Part shown: piece by piece, positions 10,744 to 19,494 of the stretch | Numbering within the stretch: position 1 is the stretch's first letter | How the letters are laid out: every line of letters begins with the position of its first letter | Assembly (NCBI RefSeq): GCF_014648395.1 | Contig: NZ_BMRA01000001.1 | Coordinates: forward strand, 686,521-750,520 | Origin: Micromonospora fulviviridis | GTDB lineage: Bacteria; Actinomycetota; Actinomycetes; Mycobacteriales; Micromonosporaceae | Length of the DNA: 64,000 nucleotides | Direction of reading: 5' to 3' | Notes under the pieces: generated by a model | Databases searched by the model: none | Told to the model about the DNA's origin: nothing | The model's input: the letters and a program-made list of their open reading frames with translations, nothing else | Translations under genes and position numbers: made by a program

Positions 10744-11837
10744 TTCTGGACCCCCGTTTCGCTCGCGACCGCCGGGCCCGCGCCGTTGGCGCCCGCCCCG
10801 GCCTCCGCTTCCTTGAGGTTGCGCTGCTGCGCCCCGGCCTCGTCGCCGGCGGGCTTGCCGTCACCGGCCGGCGGGTTGGCCGCCGTGCCGGCGGCCTCGG
10901 CCGCCTGGGCGTCGCGGGGCGCCGGCGCCGTGGTGTCCGTCGGGACCTTGGTGCCGGGGGCGTCCGCCACGGCGGTGCCCGCGTCCGGCTGCCGGGTCTC
11001 GGCGGTACGCACCTGCGGCGACTTGCCGTCGGGCGCCTTCACGTCCGGCGCGGTGCTGCCGGTCGCCGCCTCCGGCTTCGCCGGCTCGGCCGCCGGGGCC
11101 GGCTTGGCGGCCTCGGCCTTGGCCTTCGCCTCGGCGGCGGCCTTGTCGGCCTCGGCCTTGCTGCGGATCGGGGTGTTCGGGTCGAAACCCGGAACCGAGA
11201 TGCCGTGCTGCTCGGCGAGGCGCAGACCGCGCAGGGTCGGCTCGCCGGGCCCGCCGTCGGCCACCGCGCCGTCGCGCTCGTCGGCGAAACCGGCGAGCTG
11301 GACGGCCATCTCCTTGAGGGTGCAGAGCCGCGCGCCCCGGGTCGGCATCGGCCGGCCCCCGGCCCGCAGCTCCTCCACCACGCCGAGCGCGCCCTGCGGG
11401 TCGACGTTGTCGAAGAAGTCGTAGTTGACCGTCATGACCGGGCCGTAGTCGCACGCCGCCAGGCACTCGGCGTGCTCCAGGGTGATCTTCCCGTCGGCGG
11501 TGGTCTCGTCGTGCCCGACGCCCAGGTGCTCGGCGAGGGTGTCGTAGACCTCCTGGCCGCCGAGCACGTTGCACATGGTGTTGGTGCAGACGCTGACCAG
11601 GTAGTCACCGGTCGGCTTGCGCTTGTACATGGTGTAGAAGGTGGCGACCGCGCCGACCTGGGCCTTGTTCAGGCCGAGCACCTCGGCGCAGAACTCGACG
11701 CCGGCCGGGGAGACGTACCCCTCCTCGGACTGCACCAGGTGCAGCAGCGGCAGCAGGGCCGAGCGGGACCGGTCCGCCGGGTACCGGGCGATGATCTCCC
11801 GCGCCCGCTCCCGGGTCTCTTCAGTGAAAACGGTCAT
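10740..11837 (-). CDS. nuoE: NADH-quinone oxidoreductase subunit E with long disordered C-terminal tail
   Basis: Holds the N1a [2Fe-2S] cluster next to NuoF. The thioredoxin-like core occupies about residues 1-220, with cluster ligands in CTNTMC and CLAAC. The product is 365 residues, whereas bacterial NuoE is normally about 160-240. The excess is a C-terminal tail from about residue 225, starting with an Ala/Lys/Glu stretch ([16 protein letters not shown]) and continuing as Ala/Pro/Gly/Asp-rich, probably unstructured sequence. The reading frame is continuous and overlaps nuoF, so the tail is not an artefact of start choice. Function of the tail unknown. Confidence 0.95.
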   Translation of the reverse strand: MTVFTEETRERAREIIARYPADRSRSALLPLLHLVQSEEGYVSPAGVEFCAEVLGLNKAQVGAVATFYTMYKRKPTGDYLVSVCTNTMCNVLGGQEVYDTLAEHLGVGHDETTADGKITLEHAECLAACDYGPVMTVNYDFFDNVDPQGALGVVEELRAGGRPMPTRGARLCTLKEMAVQLAGFADERDGAVADGGPGEPTLRGLRLAEQHGISVPGFDPNTPIRSKAEADKAAAEAKAKAEAAKPAPAAEPAKPEAATGSTAPDVKAPDGKSPQVRTAETRQPDAGTAVADAPGTKVPTDTTAPAPRDAQAAEAAGTAANPPAGDGKPAGDEAGAQQRNLKEAEAGAGANGAGPAVASETGVQK

Positions 11838-13159
11838 CGGTCACAACCACCCATCACGGGGTCCAGCGAGGCGCCACCGGCGATCACGTCGGCGATCAGG
11901 CCGCCCTCGGCCATCGCCGGCAGGGCCTGGAGGTTGATGAAGCTCGGCTCCCGGTAGTGCACCCGGTAGGGCCGGGTGCCACCGTCGGAGACCGCGTGCA
12001 CGCCCAGTTCGCCGCGGGGCGACTCGACGGCGACGTACACCTGGCCCGGCGGGACCCGGAAGCCCTCGGTGACGAGCTTGAAGTGGTGGATCAGCGACTC
12101 CATCGACTGACCCATGATCTTGGCGACGTGCTCCAGCGAGTTGCCCATCCCGTCGACGCCGATGGCGAGCTGCGCCGGCCAGGCGATCTTGCGGTCGGCC
12201 ACCATCACGGGGCCCGGCTTGAGCCGGTCGAGGGCCTGCTCGACCAGCTTCAGCGACTCCCGGATCTCGGCCAGCCGGACCAGGTAGCGGCCCCAGACGT
12301 CGCCGTCGGTGTGCGTCGGCACGTCGAACTCGTACGTCTCGTAACCGCAGTACGGCATCGTCTTGCGCAGGTCCCAGGCGAGACCGGCGGAGCGCAGCAC
12401 CGGACCGGTCACCCCGAGCGCGAGGCAGGCGGTCACGTCGAGGACCGCCACGTTCTTCGTCCGCTCGATCCAGATCGGCTGGCCGGAGAGAAGGTCCTCG
12501 TACTCCTTGAGCTTCTTCGGCATCAGCTTGAGGAAGTCGCGGATCTTGACGATCGCGTCGTCCGGCACGTCCTGCGCGACGCCGCCCGGCCGCACGTACG
12601 CGTGGTTCATGCGCAGGCCGGTGATGGTCTCGAAGATGTCGAGGATGTACTCCCGCTCGCGGAAGCCGTACAACATCATGTTGATCGCGCCCAGCTCCAT
12701 GCCGGTGGTGGCCAGCCAGACCAGGTGCGACGAGATCCGGTTGAGCTCCATCATCAGCACCCGGATGGTGGTGGCCCGCTCGGTCACCTCGTCGGTGATG
12801 CCGAGCAGCTTCTCCACCGCGAGCGCGTACGCCGTCTCGTTGAACAGCGGGGAGAGGTAGTCCATCCGGGTCACGAAGGTCGAGCCCTGGACCCAGTTGC
12901 GGTATTCGAGGTTCTTCTCGATGCCGGTGTGCAGGTAGCCGACGACCGAGCGGGCCTCGCGGACCGTCTCGCCCTCCAGCTCCAGGATCAGGCGGAGCAC
13001 GCCGTGCGTGGACGGGTGCTGCGGACCCATGTTGACGACGATCCGCTCGTCGTTGATCGGGTCCGTGCCGGAGACGACCTGGTCCCAGTCCCCACCGGTG
13101 ACGGTGAAGACCTTGCCCTCGGTCGTCTCGCGCTCGGTCGCGTAGTTCGACGTGGTCAC
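11834..13159 (-). CDS. nuoD: NADH-quinone oxidoreductase subunit D
   Basis: 49-kDa-type subunit that, with NuoB and NuoH, forms the quinone-reduction site; derived from the NiFe-hydrogenase large subunit. The 441-residue product has [20 protein letters not shown] with the conserved His of the quinone site, [16 protein letters not shown], and the C-terminal [17 protein letters not shown]. The nickel-binding cysteines of hydrogenases are absent, as expected. Overlaps nuoE and nuoC by four bases each. Confidence 0.97.
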   Translation of the reverse strand: MTTSNYATERETTEGKVFTVTGGDWDQVVSGTDPINDERIVVNMGPQHPSTHGVLRLILELEGETVREARSVVGYLHTGIEKNLEYRNWVQGSTFVTRMDYLSPLFNETAYALAVEKLLGITDEVTERATTIRVLMMELNRISSHLVWLATTGMELGAINMMLYGFREREYILDIFETITGLRMNHAYVRPGGVAQDVPDDAIVKIRDFLKLMPKKLKEYEDLLSGQPIWIERTKNVAVLDVTACLALGVTGPVLRSAGLAWDLRKTMPYCGYETYEFDVPTHTDGDVWGRYLVRLAEIRESLKLVEQALDRLKPGPVMVADRKIAWPAQLAIGVDGMGNSLEHVAKIMGQSMESLIHHFKLVTEGFRVPPGQVYVAVESPRGELGVHAVSDGGTRPYRVHYREPSFINLQALPAMAEGGLIADVIAGGASLDPVMGGCDR

Positions 13160-13893
13160 TGGTAGGACCTCCTACGGTCCGGCGGCGGGATTTCCGCACC
13201 CTTGTACTCGACGGGGATGCCGCCGAGCGGGTAGTCCTTGCGCTGCGGGTGCCCCTCCCAGTCGTCCGGCATGAGGATCCGGGTCAGGTTGGGGTGGCCG
13301 TCGAAGACGATGCCGAACATGTCGTACGTCTCCCGCTCCTGCCAGTCGGCGGTCGGGTAGACGGCGGTGACGCTCGGCAGGTGCGGGTCCTCGGCGGAGA
13401 CCGCGGCCTCCAGCCGGACCCGGCGCCGGTAGGTCATCGAGGTGAGCTGGTAGACCACGTGCAGCCGGCGCCCGTCCGCGCCCAGGTAGTCCACGCCGGA
13501 CACCGAGGAGCAGAGCTCGAAGCGGAGCGCCAGGTCGTCGCGCATCACCTGGCAGACCTCGGCGATCCGCTCCGGCCGGACGTGCAGGGTCAGCTCGCCC
13601 CGGTCGACCACGACCTTCTCGATCGCGTCGCCGAAGTGGGGGTACGCCTCCTCCAGCGCGTCGCGGACCTCGTCGAAGTAGCCCCCGTACGGCCGGGCGG
13701 CCTCCTCGATCGGCTTGCGCTGGCGGACCAGGCCGCCGTAGCCGGAGACGTCGCCGGTGCCCTGGTTGCCGAACATGCCGCGCCCGGCCGGGCTGGCCGG
13801 CGGGTACTCCGCCGGGGCGGTGCTGCTGGCGCCGGCCGGGGTCGTCGGGACCGGCACGCCGCCGTCGTTGTTCTTGTCGTTCGGTGCCGTCAC
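13156..13893 (-). CDS. nuoC: NADH-quinone oxidoreductase subunit C
   Basis: 30-kDa-type peripheral-arm subunit without cofactors. I place the start at the GTG at 13893 ([20 protein letters not shown]), which overlaps the nuoB stop as GTGA; the upstream continuation is a shadow of nuoB. That gives 245 residues. The signature [20 protein letters not shown] and the following [16 protein letters not shown] are intact. The first 60 or so residues are Pro/Ala/Gly-rich and likely disordered, an extension relative to E. coli. Confidence 0.95.
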   Translation of the reverse strand: MTAPNDKNNDGGVPVPTTPAGASSTAPAEYPPASPAGRGMFGNQGTGDVSGYGGLVRQRKPIEEAARPYGGYFDEVRDALEEAYPHFGDAIEKVVVDRGELTLHVRPERIAEVCQVMRDDLALRFELCSSVSGVDYLGADGRRLHVVYQLTSMTYRRRVRLEAAVSAEDPHLPSVTAVYPTADWQERETYDMFGIVFDGHPNLTRILMPDDWEGHPQRKDYPLGGIPVEYKGAEIPPPDRRRSYQ

Positions 13894-14567
13894 TTCGGCC
13901 CCCCCTGCGACTGGAGGTGGTTCTGCGCCTTCATCCAGTTCTCGATCCGCAACTGCTCCTCGCGCCCCTCGCGGACCGCCTGGGTCCACTCGGCGCGCCG
14001 GGCCTTGTCGTTGCGGTACGACGACGGCATCGAGCCGTAGGGCACGACGGGCACGTCACCGCGCTCCTTGCGCGCCTCCAGCATCTTGCGGCCGTTCGCG
14101 CCCAGCGGCTCGTACATGATCTTCTCGCGGAGCTTGAGGACCGCGTCGATGAGCATCTCGGGCCGGGGCGGGCAGCCCGGGAGGTACATGTCGACCGGCA
14201 CGATGTGGTCGACGCCCTGCACGATGGCGTAGTTGTTGAACATGCCGCCGCTGCTGGCGCAGACGCCCATCGAGATGACCCAGCGGGGCTCGGCCATCTG
14301 GTCGTAGATCTGGCGCAGCACCGGTGCCATCTTCTGGCTCACCCGCCCGGCCACGATCATGAGGTCCGCCTGCCGCGGCGAGGCCCGGAAGACCTCCATG
14401 CCCCAGCGGCCCATGTCGTAGTGCGGACCACCGGCGGCCATCATCTCGATGGCACAGCAGGCCAGGCCGAAGGTGGCGCCCCAGACGGACGACTTCCGCG
14501 ACCAGTTGACCAGCTTCTCCACGGAGGTGAGCAGGACGCCGGCCGGGAGCTTCTCCTCGATGCCCAT
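13890..14567 (-). CDS. nuoB: NADH-quinone oxidoreductase subunit B
   Basis: Carries cluster N2, the last iron-sulfur centre before quinone. The adjacent cysteines are visible in [10 protein letters not shown], with further ligands in [12 protein letters not shown] and GCPPRPEML. Start at the ATG at 14567 ([20 protein letters not shown]) gives 225 residues; a longer frame upstream is antisense-like shadow of nuoA. The C-terminal 40 residues are charged and extend past the bacterial norm. Lies 14 bases downstream of nuoA. Confidence 0.96.
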   Translation of the reverse strand: MGIEEKLPAGVLLTSVEKLVNWSRKSSVWGATFGLACCAIEMMAAGGPHYDMGRWGMEVFRASPRQADLMIVAGRVSQKMAPVLRQIYDQMAEPRWVISMGVCASSGGMFNNYAIVQGVDHIVPVDMYLPGCPPRPEMLIDAVLKLREKIMYEPLGANGRKMLEARKERGDVPVVPYGSMPSSYRNDKARRAEWTQAVREGREEQLRIENWMKAQNHLQSQGGPK

Positions 14568-14581
14568 CTGACGTACCTCCC

Positions 14582-14947
14582 TCAGTCCCAGTCCAGGCCG
14601 CCGCGCCGCCAGACGTAGGCGTAGGCGACGAAGACCGCGACGATGAACAGGACCATCTCCACGAAGCCGAAGATCGGCAGGGCGTCGAAGGAGACGGCCC
14701 AGGGGTAGAGGAAGATGATCTCGATGTCGAAGACGATGAAGAGCATCGCCGTCAGGTAGAACTTGATCGGGAACCGGCCGCCGCCGACCGGCTGCGGGCT
14801 CGGTTCGATGCCGCACTCGTACGCCTCGAGCTTGGCCTTGTTCAGACGCCGGGGGCCGGCGAATCGGGCGGCGGCCACGGAGAACAGCGCGAACCCCGCG
14901 GCGAGGGCGAACAGCCCGATGATCGGTGCGTAAGGAGAGAGCGTCAT
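14582..14947 (-). CDS. nuoA: NADH-quinone oxidoreductase subunit A
   Basis: First gene of the operon; three-helix membrane subunit lining the quinone chamber with NuoH and NuoJ. The 121-residue product has the family motif [12 protein letters not shown] in the loop after helix 1, with the conserved Cys, and [12 protein letters not shown] in helix 2. Start ATG at 14947 is preceded by an AGGAG-type ribosome binding site (GCAGGAGACAACG just upstream on the minus strand). Confidence 0.97.
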   Translation of the reverse strand: MTLSPYAPIIGLFALAAGFALFSVAAARFAGPRRLNKAKLEAYECGIEPSPQPVGGGRFPIKFYLTAMLFIVFDIEIIFLYPWAVSFDALPIFGFVEMVLFIVAVFVAYAYVWRRGGLDWD

Positions 14948-15044
14948 CGTTGTCTCCTGCTCGTCCTTCCCTGACCTCGGTGGTTGGCGAAAATCACACT
15001 ATTCACGTCCCTCGTGACCTCGGCCGGCGGGGGTCGATCTTTGT
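14948..15044 (-). promoter_or_regulatory. Presumed nuo operon promoter region
   Basis: The space between the terminator behind the reductase gene and nuoA must hold the promoter of the 15-kb nuo operon. On the minus strand it contains an AT-richer patch reading GTGAATAGTGTGATTTTCGC, with TAGTGT matching the TANNNT pattern of a sigma-70-type -10 box about 50 bases before nuoA. A convincing -35 box is not visible. Assignment is by position and pattern only. Confidence 0.4.
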
Positions 15045-15074
15045 CGGTCCCGGGGCGCCGTGACCCCGGGACCG
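15045..15074 (-). terminator. Terminator hairpin after menJ
   Basis: Perfect 11-bp inverted repeat (CGGTCCCGGGG and its complement) around an 8-base loop, starting five bases past the stop codon of the reductase gene. There is no T-run, which is common for actinobacterial terminators. It would stop the reductase transcript before the nuo promoter. Confidence 0.75.
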
Positions 15075-15079
15075 GTGGT

Positions 15080-16354
15080 CTAGACGGCGGGGGCAACCCT
15101 CGTCATCGCGTTGATGACGCGGTCCATCGCGTCACCGCCCCGGGGGTCGGTGAGGTTGGCCAGCAGCTTGAGCACGAAGCGCATCAGCATCGGGTGGGGC
15201 ATGCCGTGCTTGGTGGCCATCCGCATCACCTCGGGCCGGCCGATGAGCTTCACGAAGATGCCGCCGAGCCGGTAGTAGCCGCCGAAGCGGGCCTTCAGCT
15301 CCTGCGGGTACGCCAGCAGCGCCCGCTCGCGCTCCGCGCCGGCCGGCCGGGCGAGCGCCTGCACCGCGACCTCGGCGGCCAGCTCGCCGGACTCCATGGC
15401 GTACGCGATGCCCTCGCCGTTGAACGGGTTGACCATGCCGCCGGAGTCGCCGACCAGCAGGACCCCGCGGGTGTAGTGCGGGACCCGGTTGAAGCCCATC
15501 GGCAGCGCGGCGCCGAGGATCGGCCCCTCCGCGTTGGTCTCGTCGGTCATCCCCCAGTCCTCGGGGGTGTTGGCCAGCCAGTCGGTGAGCAGCTTGCGGT
15601 AGTTCGTCTTGCCGAAGGCCGAGGAGGAGTTGAGCACGCCCAGGCCGACGTTCACCCGGCCGTCGCCGAGGCCGAAGATCCAGCCGTAGCCGGGCAGCAG
15701 CGCGTCGCTGCCCTTGGCCCGCAGCTCCAGCCAGGACTCCAGGTAGTCGTCGTCGTGCTTCGCGGGCGAGCGGTAGTAGCGGCGGACCGCCACGCCGATC
15801 GGCCGGTCCTCGCGCTTGGCCAGGCCGAGGGCGAGCGGGAAGCGGCCGGAGACGCCGTCCGCGGCGACCACGAGCGGCGCGTGGAAGGAGGCCGGCTCCT
15901 TGTCCGGGCCCACCTCCGCCTGCACGCCGATCACCCGGTCGTCGGCGTCGAGCACCGGACCCAGCACGTTGACGCTGGTGCGCAGCTTCGCCCCGGCGGC
16001 GACGGCGCGCTGGGCGAGCAGGTCGTCGAAGTCGAGCCGGGTCCGGACCAGGCCGTAGTTGGGGAAGCTGGCCAGGTCGGGCCAGTCGAGTTCCAGGCGT
16101 ACCCCGCCGCCGATCACCCGGAGGCCCTTGTTGTGCAGCCAGCCGGCCTCGGGCGAGGTGTCCACGCCCATCCGGATGAGCTGCCGCACGGCCCGGGGGG
16201 TGAGCCCGTCGCCGCAGACCTTCTCCCGGGGAAATTCGGTCTTCTCCAGCAGCAGCACGCGTACGCCGTGCCGCGCCAGGTGGTACGCCGTCGCCGATCC
16301 TCCGGGACCGGCGCCCACGACGATGACGTCGGCGTCGTTCTCCACCGCGGCCAT
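15080..16354 (-). CDS. menJ: Geranylgeranyl reductase family flavoprotein, probable menaquinone saturase MenJ
   Basis: FAD-dependent reductase that saturates isoprene double bonds; by family and context probably the one that partially reduces the menaquinone side chain, as MenJ (Rv0561c) does in mycobacteria. The Rossmann motif VGAGPGGSATAYHLA is near residue 12, followed by EKVCGDGLTP and the second FAD motif VGDSGGMVNPFNGEGI. I choose the ATG at 16354 (MAAVENDADVIV; 424 residues) because GGGAGGAGG lies seven bases upstream; two in-frame ATGs further up lack this. Lies next to menG and complex I. Archaeal-type lipid reduction is the alternative role. Confidence 0.85.
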   Translation of the reverse strand: MAAVENDADVIVVGAGPGGSATAYHLARHGVRVLLLEKTEFPREKVCGDGLTPRAVRQLIRMGVDTSPEAGWLHNKGLRVIGGGVRLELDWPDLASFPNYGLVRTRLDFDDLLAQRAVAAGAKLRTSVNVLGPVLDADDRVIGVQAEVGPDKEPASFHAPLVVAADGVSGRFPLALGLAKREDRPIGVAVRRYYRSPAKHDDDYLESWLELRAKGSDALLPGYGWIFGLGDGRVNVGLGVLNSSSAFGKTNYRKLLTDWLANTPEDWGMTDETNAEGPILGAALPMGFNRVPHYTRGVLLVGDSGGMVNPFNGEGIAYAMESGELAAEVAVQALARPAGAERERALLAYPQELKARFGGYYRLGGIFVKLIGRPEVMRMATKHGMPHPMLMRFVLKLLANLTDPRGGDAMDRVINAMTRVAPAV

Positions 16355-16488
16355 CCGCGCCTCCTCCCGCATGCTCGTGAAATGCTTCACAAGCCGATCC
16401 GGTTGGAGTCTATGACCGGCGTTACACCTGTATGCGCTGAGGGGGGCCTAACTTCGCGGAATCGGGCCGGTATGCGTCCCCCCGGCGC
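16355..16488 (-). promoter_or_regulatory. Presumed menJ promoter region
   Basis: On the minus strand this gap contains TAGACT (plus-strand 16407-16412) about 52 bases before the menJ start, fitting a -10 box, and a GGGAGGAGG ribosome binding site at about 16361-16369. No clear -35 box. The rest shows no gene. Confidence 0.4.
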
Positions 16489-16707
16489 TCAGGGGCGCGC
16501 GGAGGCGGCCGGTCCCAGGCCGGCGTCGAGCCGGATCGCCTCGGGCAGGTGCTCGCGCAGCGCGCCGCCGGCGGCCCGGTCGAGCGCGGCCAGCACCTCG
16601 GCGACCACCTGACGGACATCGGCGGGATCCGCGCCGGCCAGCTCGCGAAGCTGCGCGATGAGTTCCGCGGCGTCGTCGTCGGTGGCCGCCTGGTCTGGTC
16701 CCGTCAT
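16489..16707 (-). CDS. Small hypothetical protein
   Basis: A 72-residue acidic, alanine-rich protein beginning MTGPDQAATDDDAAELIAQL. It looks largely helical (ELIAQLRELAGADPADVRQV and so on) with no cysteine cluster, signal peptide or membrane segment. Codon bias toward G/C at third positions supports coding. It lies between menG and menJ on the same strand with a 74-base gap to menG, so it may share their transcript. The ATG at 16707 is chosen over one 15 codons earlier because the earlier stretch overlaps an AT-richer leader. No function recognised. Confidence 0.5.
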   Translation of the reverse strand: MTGPDQAATDDDAAELIAQLRELAGADPADVRQVVAEVLAALDRAAGGALREHLPEAIRLDAGLGPAASARP

Positions 16708-16781
16708 GGGGGCGAGCCTACGGGACAAAGTAGACCTAAAGCGGATATTCACGAAAAGGCCGGTTCATCCCGGCCCGCGCA

Positions 16782-17492
16782 TCAGTCCCGGATCGCGCGG
16801 TGCAGCGCCACGACGCCGCCGGTCAGGTTGCGCCACGCCACCCGGCCCCAGCCGGCCGCGCCGATCCGCGCGGCCAGCGCCGCCTGGTCCGGCCAGGCTC
16901 GGATCGACTCGGCGAGGTAGACGTAGGCGTCGGGGTTGCTCGACACCGCGCGCGCCACGGCCGGCAGGGACCGCATCAGGTACGACAGGTAGACCGTGCG
17001 GAACGCCGGGTTGACCGGGGTGCTGAACTCGCAGACCACCAGCCGGCCGCCCGGCCGGGTTACCCGGGCCAGCTCCCGCAGCGCCGCGTCGGTGTCGTTG
17101 ACGTTGCGCAGCGCGAACGAGATGGTGACCGCGTCGAAGCTGGCGTCGGCGAAGGGCAGCCGCAGCGCGTCCCCGGCCAGCAGCGGCACGCGGGGGCGGG
17201 TGCGCTTGCCGGCGTGCAGCATGCCGAGCGACAGGTCGGCGCCCACCGCGTACGCCCCGGAGTGGGCCAGTTCCTCGGTCGAGACGCCGGTGCCGGCGCC
17301 CACGTCGAGCACCCGCTCGCCGGGGCGCAGCCCGAGCGCCTCCCGGGTGGCCCGCCGCCAGAACCGGTCCTGCCCGAAGGAGAGCACGGTGTTGGTCAGG
17401 TCGTAGCGGGCGGCCACGCCGTCGAACATCGCGGCGACCTCGTGCGGCTGCTTGTCCAGGCTGGCGCGCTGGCCCTGCGGGGTACGGCTCAC
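16782..17492 (-). CDS. menG: Demethylmenaquinone methyltransferase
   Basis: SAM-dependent UbiE/COQ5-family enzyme that methylates demethylmenaquinone in the last step of menaquinone synthesis. The N-terminal [20 protein letters not shown] is the family signature, followed by the SAM-binding [12 protein letters not shown], and the second signature [20 protein letters not shown]. Start is a GTG at 17492 ([11 protein letters not shown]), giving 236 residues, the normal size; a purine-rich stretch lies very close upstream so the spacing is not ideal. Placed in a menaquinone-related neighbourhood with menJ and mqnC. Confidence 0.93.
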   Translation of the reverse strand: MSRTPQGQRASLDKQPHEVAAMFDGVAARYDLTNTVLSFGQDRFWRRATREALGLRPGERVLDVGAGTGVSTEELAHSGAYAVGADLSLGMLHAGKRTRPRVPLLAGDALRLPFADASFDAVTISFALRNVNDTDAALRELARVTRPGGRLVVCEFSTPVNPAFRTVYLSYLMRSLPAVARAVSSNPDAYVYLAESIRAWPDQAALAARIGAAGWGRVAWRNLTGGVVALHRAIRD

Positions 17493-17634
17493 CCCTCCAC
17501 TCTGCCAGCCGACCCCCGCCCGACTCCTGCCGGGTACGCGAAAGGCCGGTGCCCGGGCGCCGTCCAGGTCGGTCGGTCCTCGGCCCACGCCGGAACCGCG
17601 CCGGTGGATTCCACCGTCCTCACCGGAACGCAGA

Positions 17635-17673
17635 CAGCAGGGGCGGGATGGTCGACCCATCCCGCCCCTGCTG
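17635..17673. terminator. Strong hairpin between mqnC and menG
   Basis: Perfect 17-bp inverted repeat beginning CAGCAGGGGCGGGATGG around the 5-base loop TCGAC. No T-run on either side. By position it would end the mqnC transcript (minus strand), about 290 bases past its stop, and insulate menG. Confidence 0.7.
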
Positions 17674-17961
17674 CCGTGCGTTATGTGAACGGCCCTCGCG
17701 GGCCGATGGAGGACGACCGTCAGGCGGACGACGTCAGCGTAGCCGCCGGTGCCGTCGCGCGGGTCCAGGTCGCGCTGGTCGCCGCCGTCCTGTTATCTCG
17801 CAGGTCGGTGACCCGGTGGCCCGGATCGACGGCGACGAGCCGGCACGTTAGCGGCCCACGATCGTGCCCGCCAGGCCCCACCGGGCAGCTTCACGGGAAC
17901 GGGCAGGGGGAACCGGCCCCGCGACGGCCGCGAGCTGGCCGTTCGGTCGATGGAACCCCGG
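17674..17961. other. Non-coding gap downstream of mqnC
   Basis: No reading frame here has the codon bias or composition of the neighbouring genes. On the minus strand there are several loose -10-like hexamers (for example TACGCT and TAACGT) that could serve menG, but nothing decisive. I see no RNA gene or repeat. Confidence 0.4.
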
Positions 17962-19152
17962 TCAGTTGACCTCGACCAGGGGGAGCGACTTCCCGGCCCC
18001 GCCGCCCGGCAGGGCGATGGAGGAGAAGTGCGAGACCACCCGGTCGTCGCTCGGGTCGTCGGCCGGAGTCCGGTGCACCGCGAGCCGGTTGTAGAGCGTG
18101 TCCCGCTGGGCGGGGATCCGGTCGGCGGTGCGGATCATCCCGATCAGCTCGTGCAGGTTCGAGCGGTGCCGGGCGCCGGCCGAGGAGATGACGTTCTCCT
18201 CCAGCATGATCGAGCCGAGGTCGTCCACCCCCATGTGCAGGGCAAGCTGGCCGACGTCCTTGCCCGTGGTCAGCCAGGACGCCTGCAGGTGCGGCACCGT
18301 CTCGAAGAAGAGCCGGGCCACCGCGACGAGCCGCAGGTACTCCAGCGTGGTCGCCTGGGTGCGGCCCTTCAGGTGGTTGTTCTCCGGCTGGTACGTCCAC
18401 GGGATGAACGCGCGGAAGCCGCCGGTGCGGTCCTGCACGTCGCGGATCATCCGCAGGTGCTCGATCCGCTCGGCGTGGGTCTCGCCGGTGCCCATCATCA
18501 TGGTCGCGGTCGACTCCAGGCCCTGCCGGTGCGCCAGCTCCATGACCTCCAGCCAGCGCGCGCCCGACTCCTTGAGCGGCGCGATCGCCCGGCGCGGCCG
18601 GTCCGGCAGCATCTCGGCACCCGCGCCGGCGATCGAGTCCAGCCCGGCCGCCTTGATCCGGGCGATGGCCTCGTCCAGGCTCACCCCGGAGACCTTGGCC
18701 ATGTGCAGGATCTCGCTCGGGCCGATCGAGTGGATGGCGAGCTGCGGGTACGCCGCCTTGACCGAGGAGAACAGCTCCTCGTAGTACTCCACGCCGTAGT
18801 CCGGGTGGTGGCCGCCCTGGAGCATGACCTGGGTGGCGCCCAGCTCGACCGCCTCGCCGCAGCGGCGCAGGATCTCCTCGGTCGGGTGGGTCCAGCCCTC
18901 CTTGTGCTTGGGGGCCCGGTAGAACGCGCAGAACTTGCACGCCGTCACGCAGACGTTCGTGTAGTTGATGTTGCGGTCGATCAGGTACGTGACGATGTTG
19001 TCCGGGTAGCGCCGCCGGCGCACCGCGTCCGCCGCCTCGCCCAGCGCGTGGAAGGGCGCCTCGGTGTAGAGCAGCAGGGCCTCCTCGGGCGTGATCCGCC
19101 CGCCGTCCGCGCCGCGCTGCAGGATGTCGTCGATCTCCCGGCTCACCGTCAC
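17962..19152 (-). CDS. mqnC: Cyclic dehypoxanthinyl futalosine synthase
   Basis: Radical SAM enzyme of the futalosine pathway to menaquinone; cyclises dehypoxanthine futalosine. The CX3CX2C motif is CVTACKFCAFYR, around residue 70. Other family stretches are TQVMLQGGHHPDYGVEYYE, STATMMMGTGET and FIPWTYQPENNHL. Start at the GTG at 19152 (VTVSREIDDIL) gives 396 residues, the family size; a second GTG six bases on is possible. Stands alone between the hairpin at 17635 and a short divergent frame; mqnA and mqnE lie elsewhere in the window. Confidence 0.95.
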   Translation of the reverse strand: MTVSREIDDILQRGADGGRITPEEALLLYTEAPFHALGEAADAVRRRRYPDNIVTYLIDRNINYTNVCVTACKFCAFYRAPKHKEGWTHPTEEILRRCGEAVELGATQVMLQGGHHPDYGVEYYEELFSSVKAAYPQLAIHSIGPSEILHMAKVSGVSLDEAIARIKAAGLDSIAGAGAEMLPDRPRRAIAPLKESGARWLEVMELAHRQGLESTATMMMGTGETHAERIEHLRMIRDVQDRTGGFRAFIPWTYQPENNHLKGRTQATTLEYLRLVAVARLFFETVPHLQASWLTTGKDVGQLALHMGVDDLGSIMLEENVISSAGARHRSNLHELIGMIRTADRIPAQRDTLYNRLAVHRTPADDPSDDRVVSHFSSIALPGGGAGKSLPLVEVN

Positions 19153-19205
19153 GTCCCCGAGGGTACGCCGGTGGGATGCCGAGGCCGCCAGGGGTGTTCT
19201 GCGGT

Positions 19206-19391
19206 GTGAGCCTCCACCCGACGGCAGACGGGCCGGACCACACCATCGCCGACAGCCTGCGCTGCGAGCACCTGCGGGCCTACGAGGAATGCCTGCTGGC
19301 GATTCCGGACGCGCTCGCCTGGTGCTGGGCGCGGGGCGGGCCCTGGCGATCGGCGGTGCGTGGCCTGGTGACCGAGGTGCGAGAGGTCTGA
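19206..19391 (+). CDS. Small hypothetical protein, possibly a remnant
   Basis: A 61-residue frame from the GTG at 19206 (VSLHPTADGPDHTIADSLRC) ending EVREV. It contains AIPDALAWCWARGGPWRSAV, a Trp/Cys-rich segment I associate from memory with small actinobacterial proteins and fragments, but cannot name. Third-position G/C bias is strong. No good ribosome binding site is seen. It lies in the gap between mqnC (minus) and the paaE end (minus), so it would need its own promoter. Could be a true small gene or the tail of a decayed one. Confidence 0.4.
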   Translation: MSLHPTADGPDHTIADSLRCEHLRAYEECLLAIPDALAWCWARGGPWRSAVRGLVTEVREV

Positions 19392-19494
19392 CCTCAGGAA
19401 ACGCGAGACCCGGCCCACCCACCGTCCGGAAGGCGTTACCGCCCGTGAGGTGAGCTGGACAAGCTTCCCGACCAAACCTTCCGCGCCGGCCGGG

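Noticed and set aside
2334..13165. Long plus-strand frames of 400-750 codons opposite the nuo genes
   Set aside because: They are antisense shadows caused by high GC. Their translations are dominated by Arg, Gly, His, Gln and Asp without domains, and each lies exactly opposite a well-identified nuo gene.
17549..17961. Possible small genes in the mqnC-menG gap
   Set aside because: Several frames of 75-100 codons overlap the hairpin at 17635 and one another, with Arg/Pro-rich translations and no ribosome binding sites.
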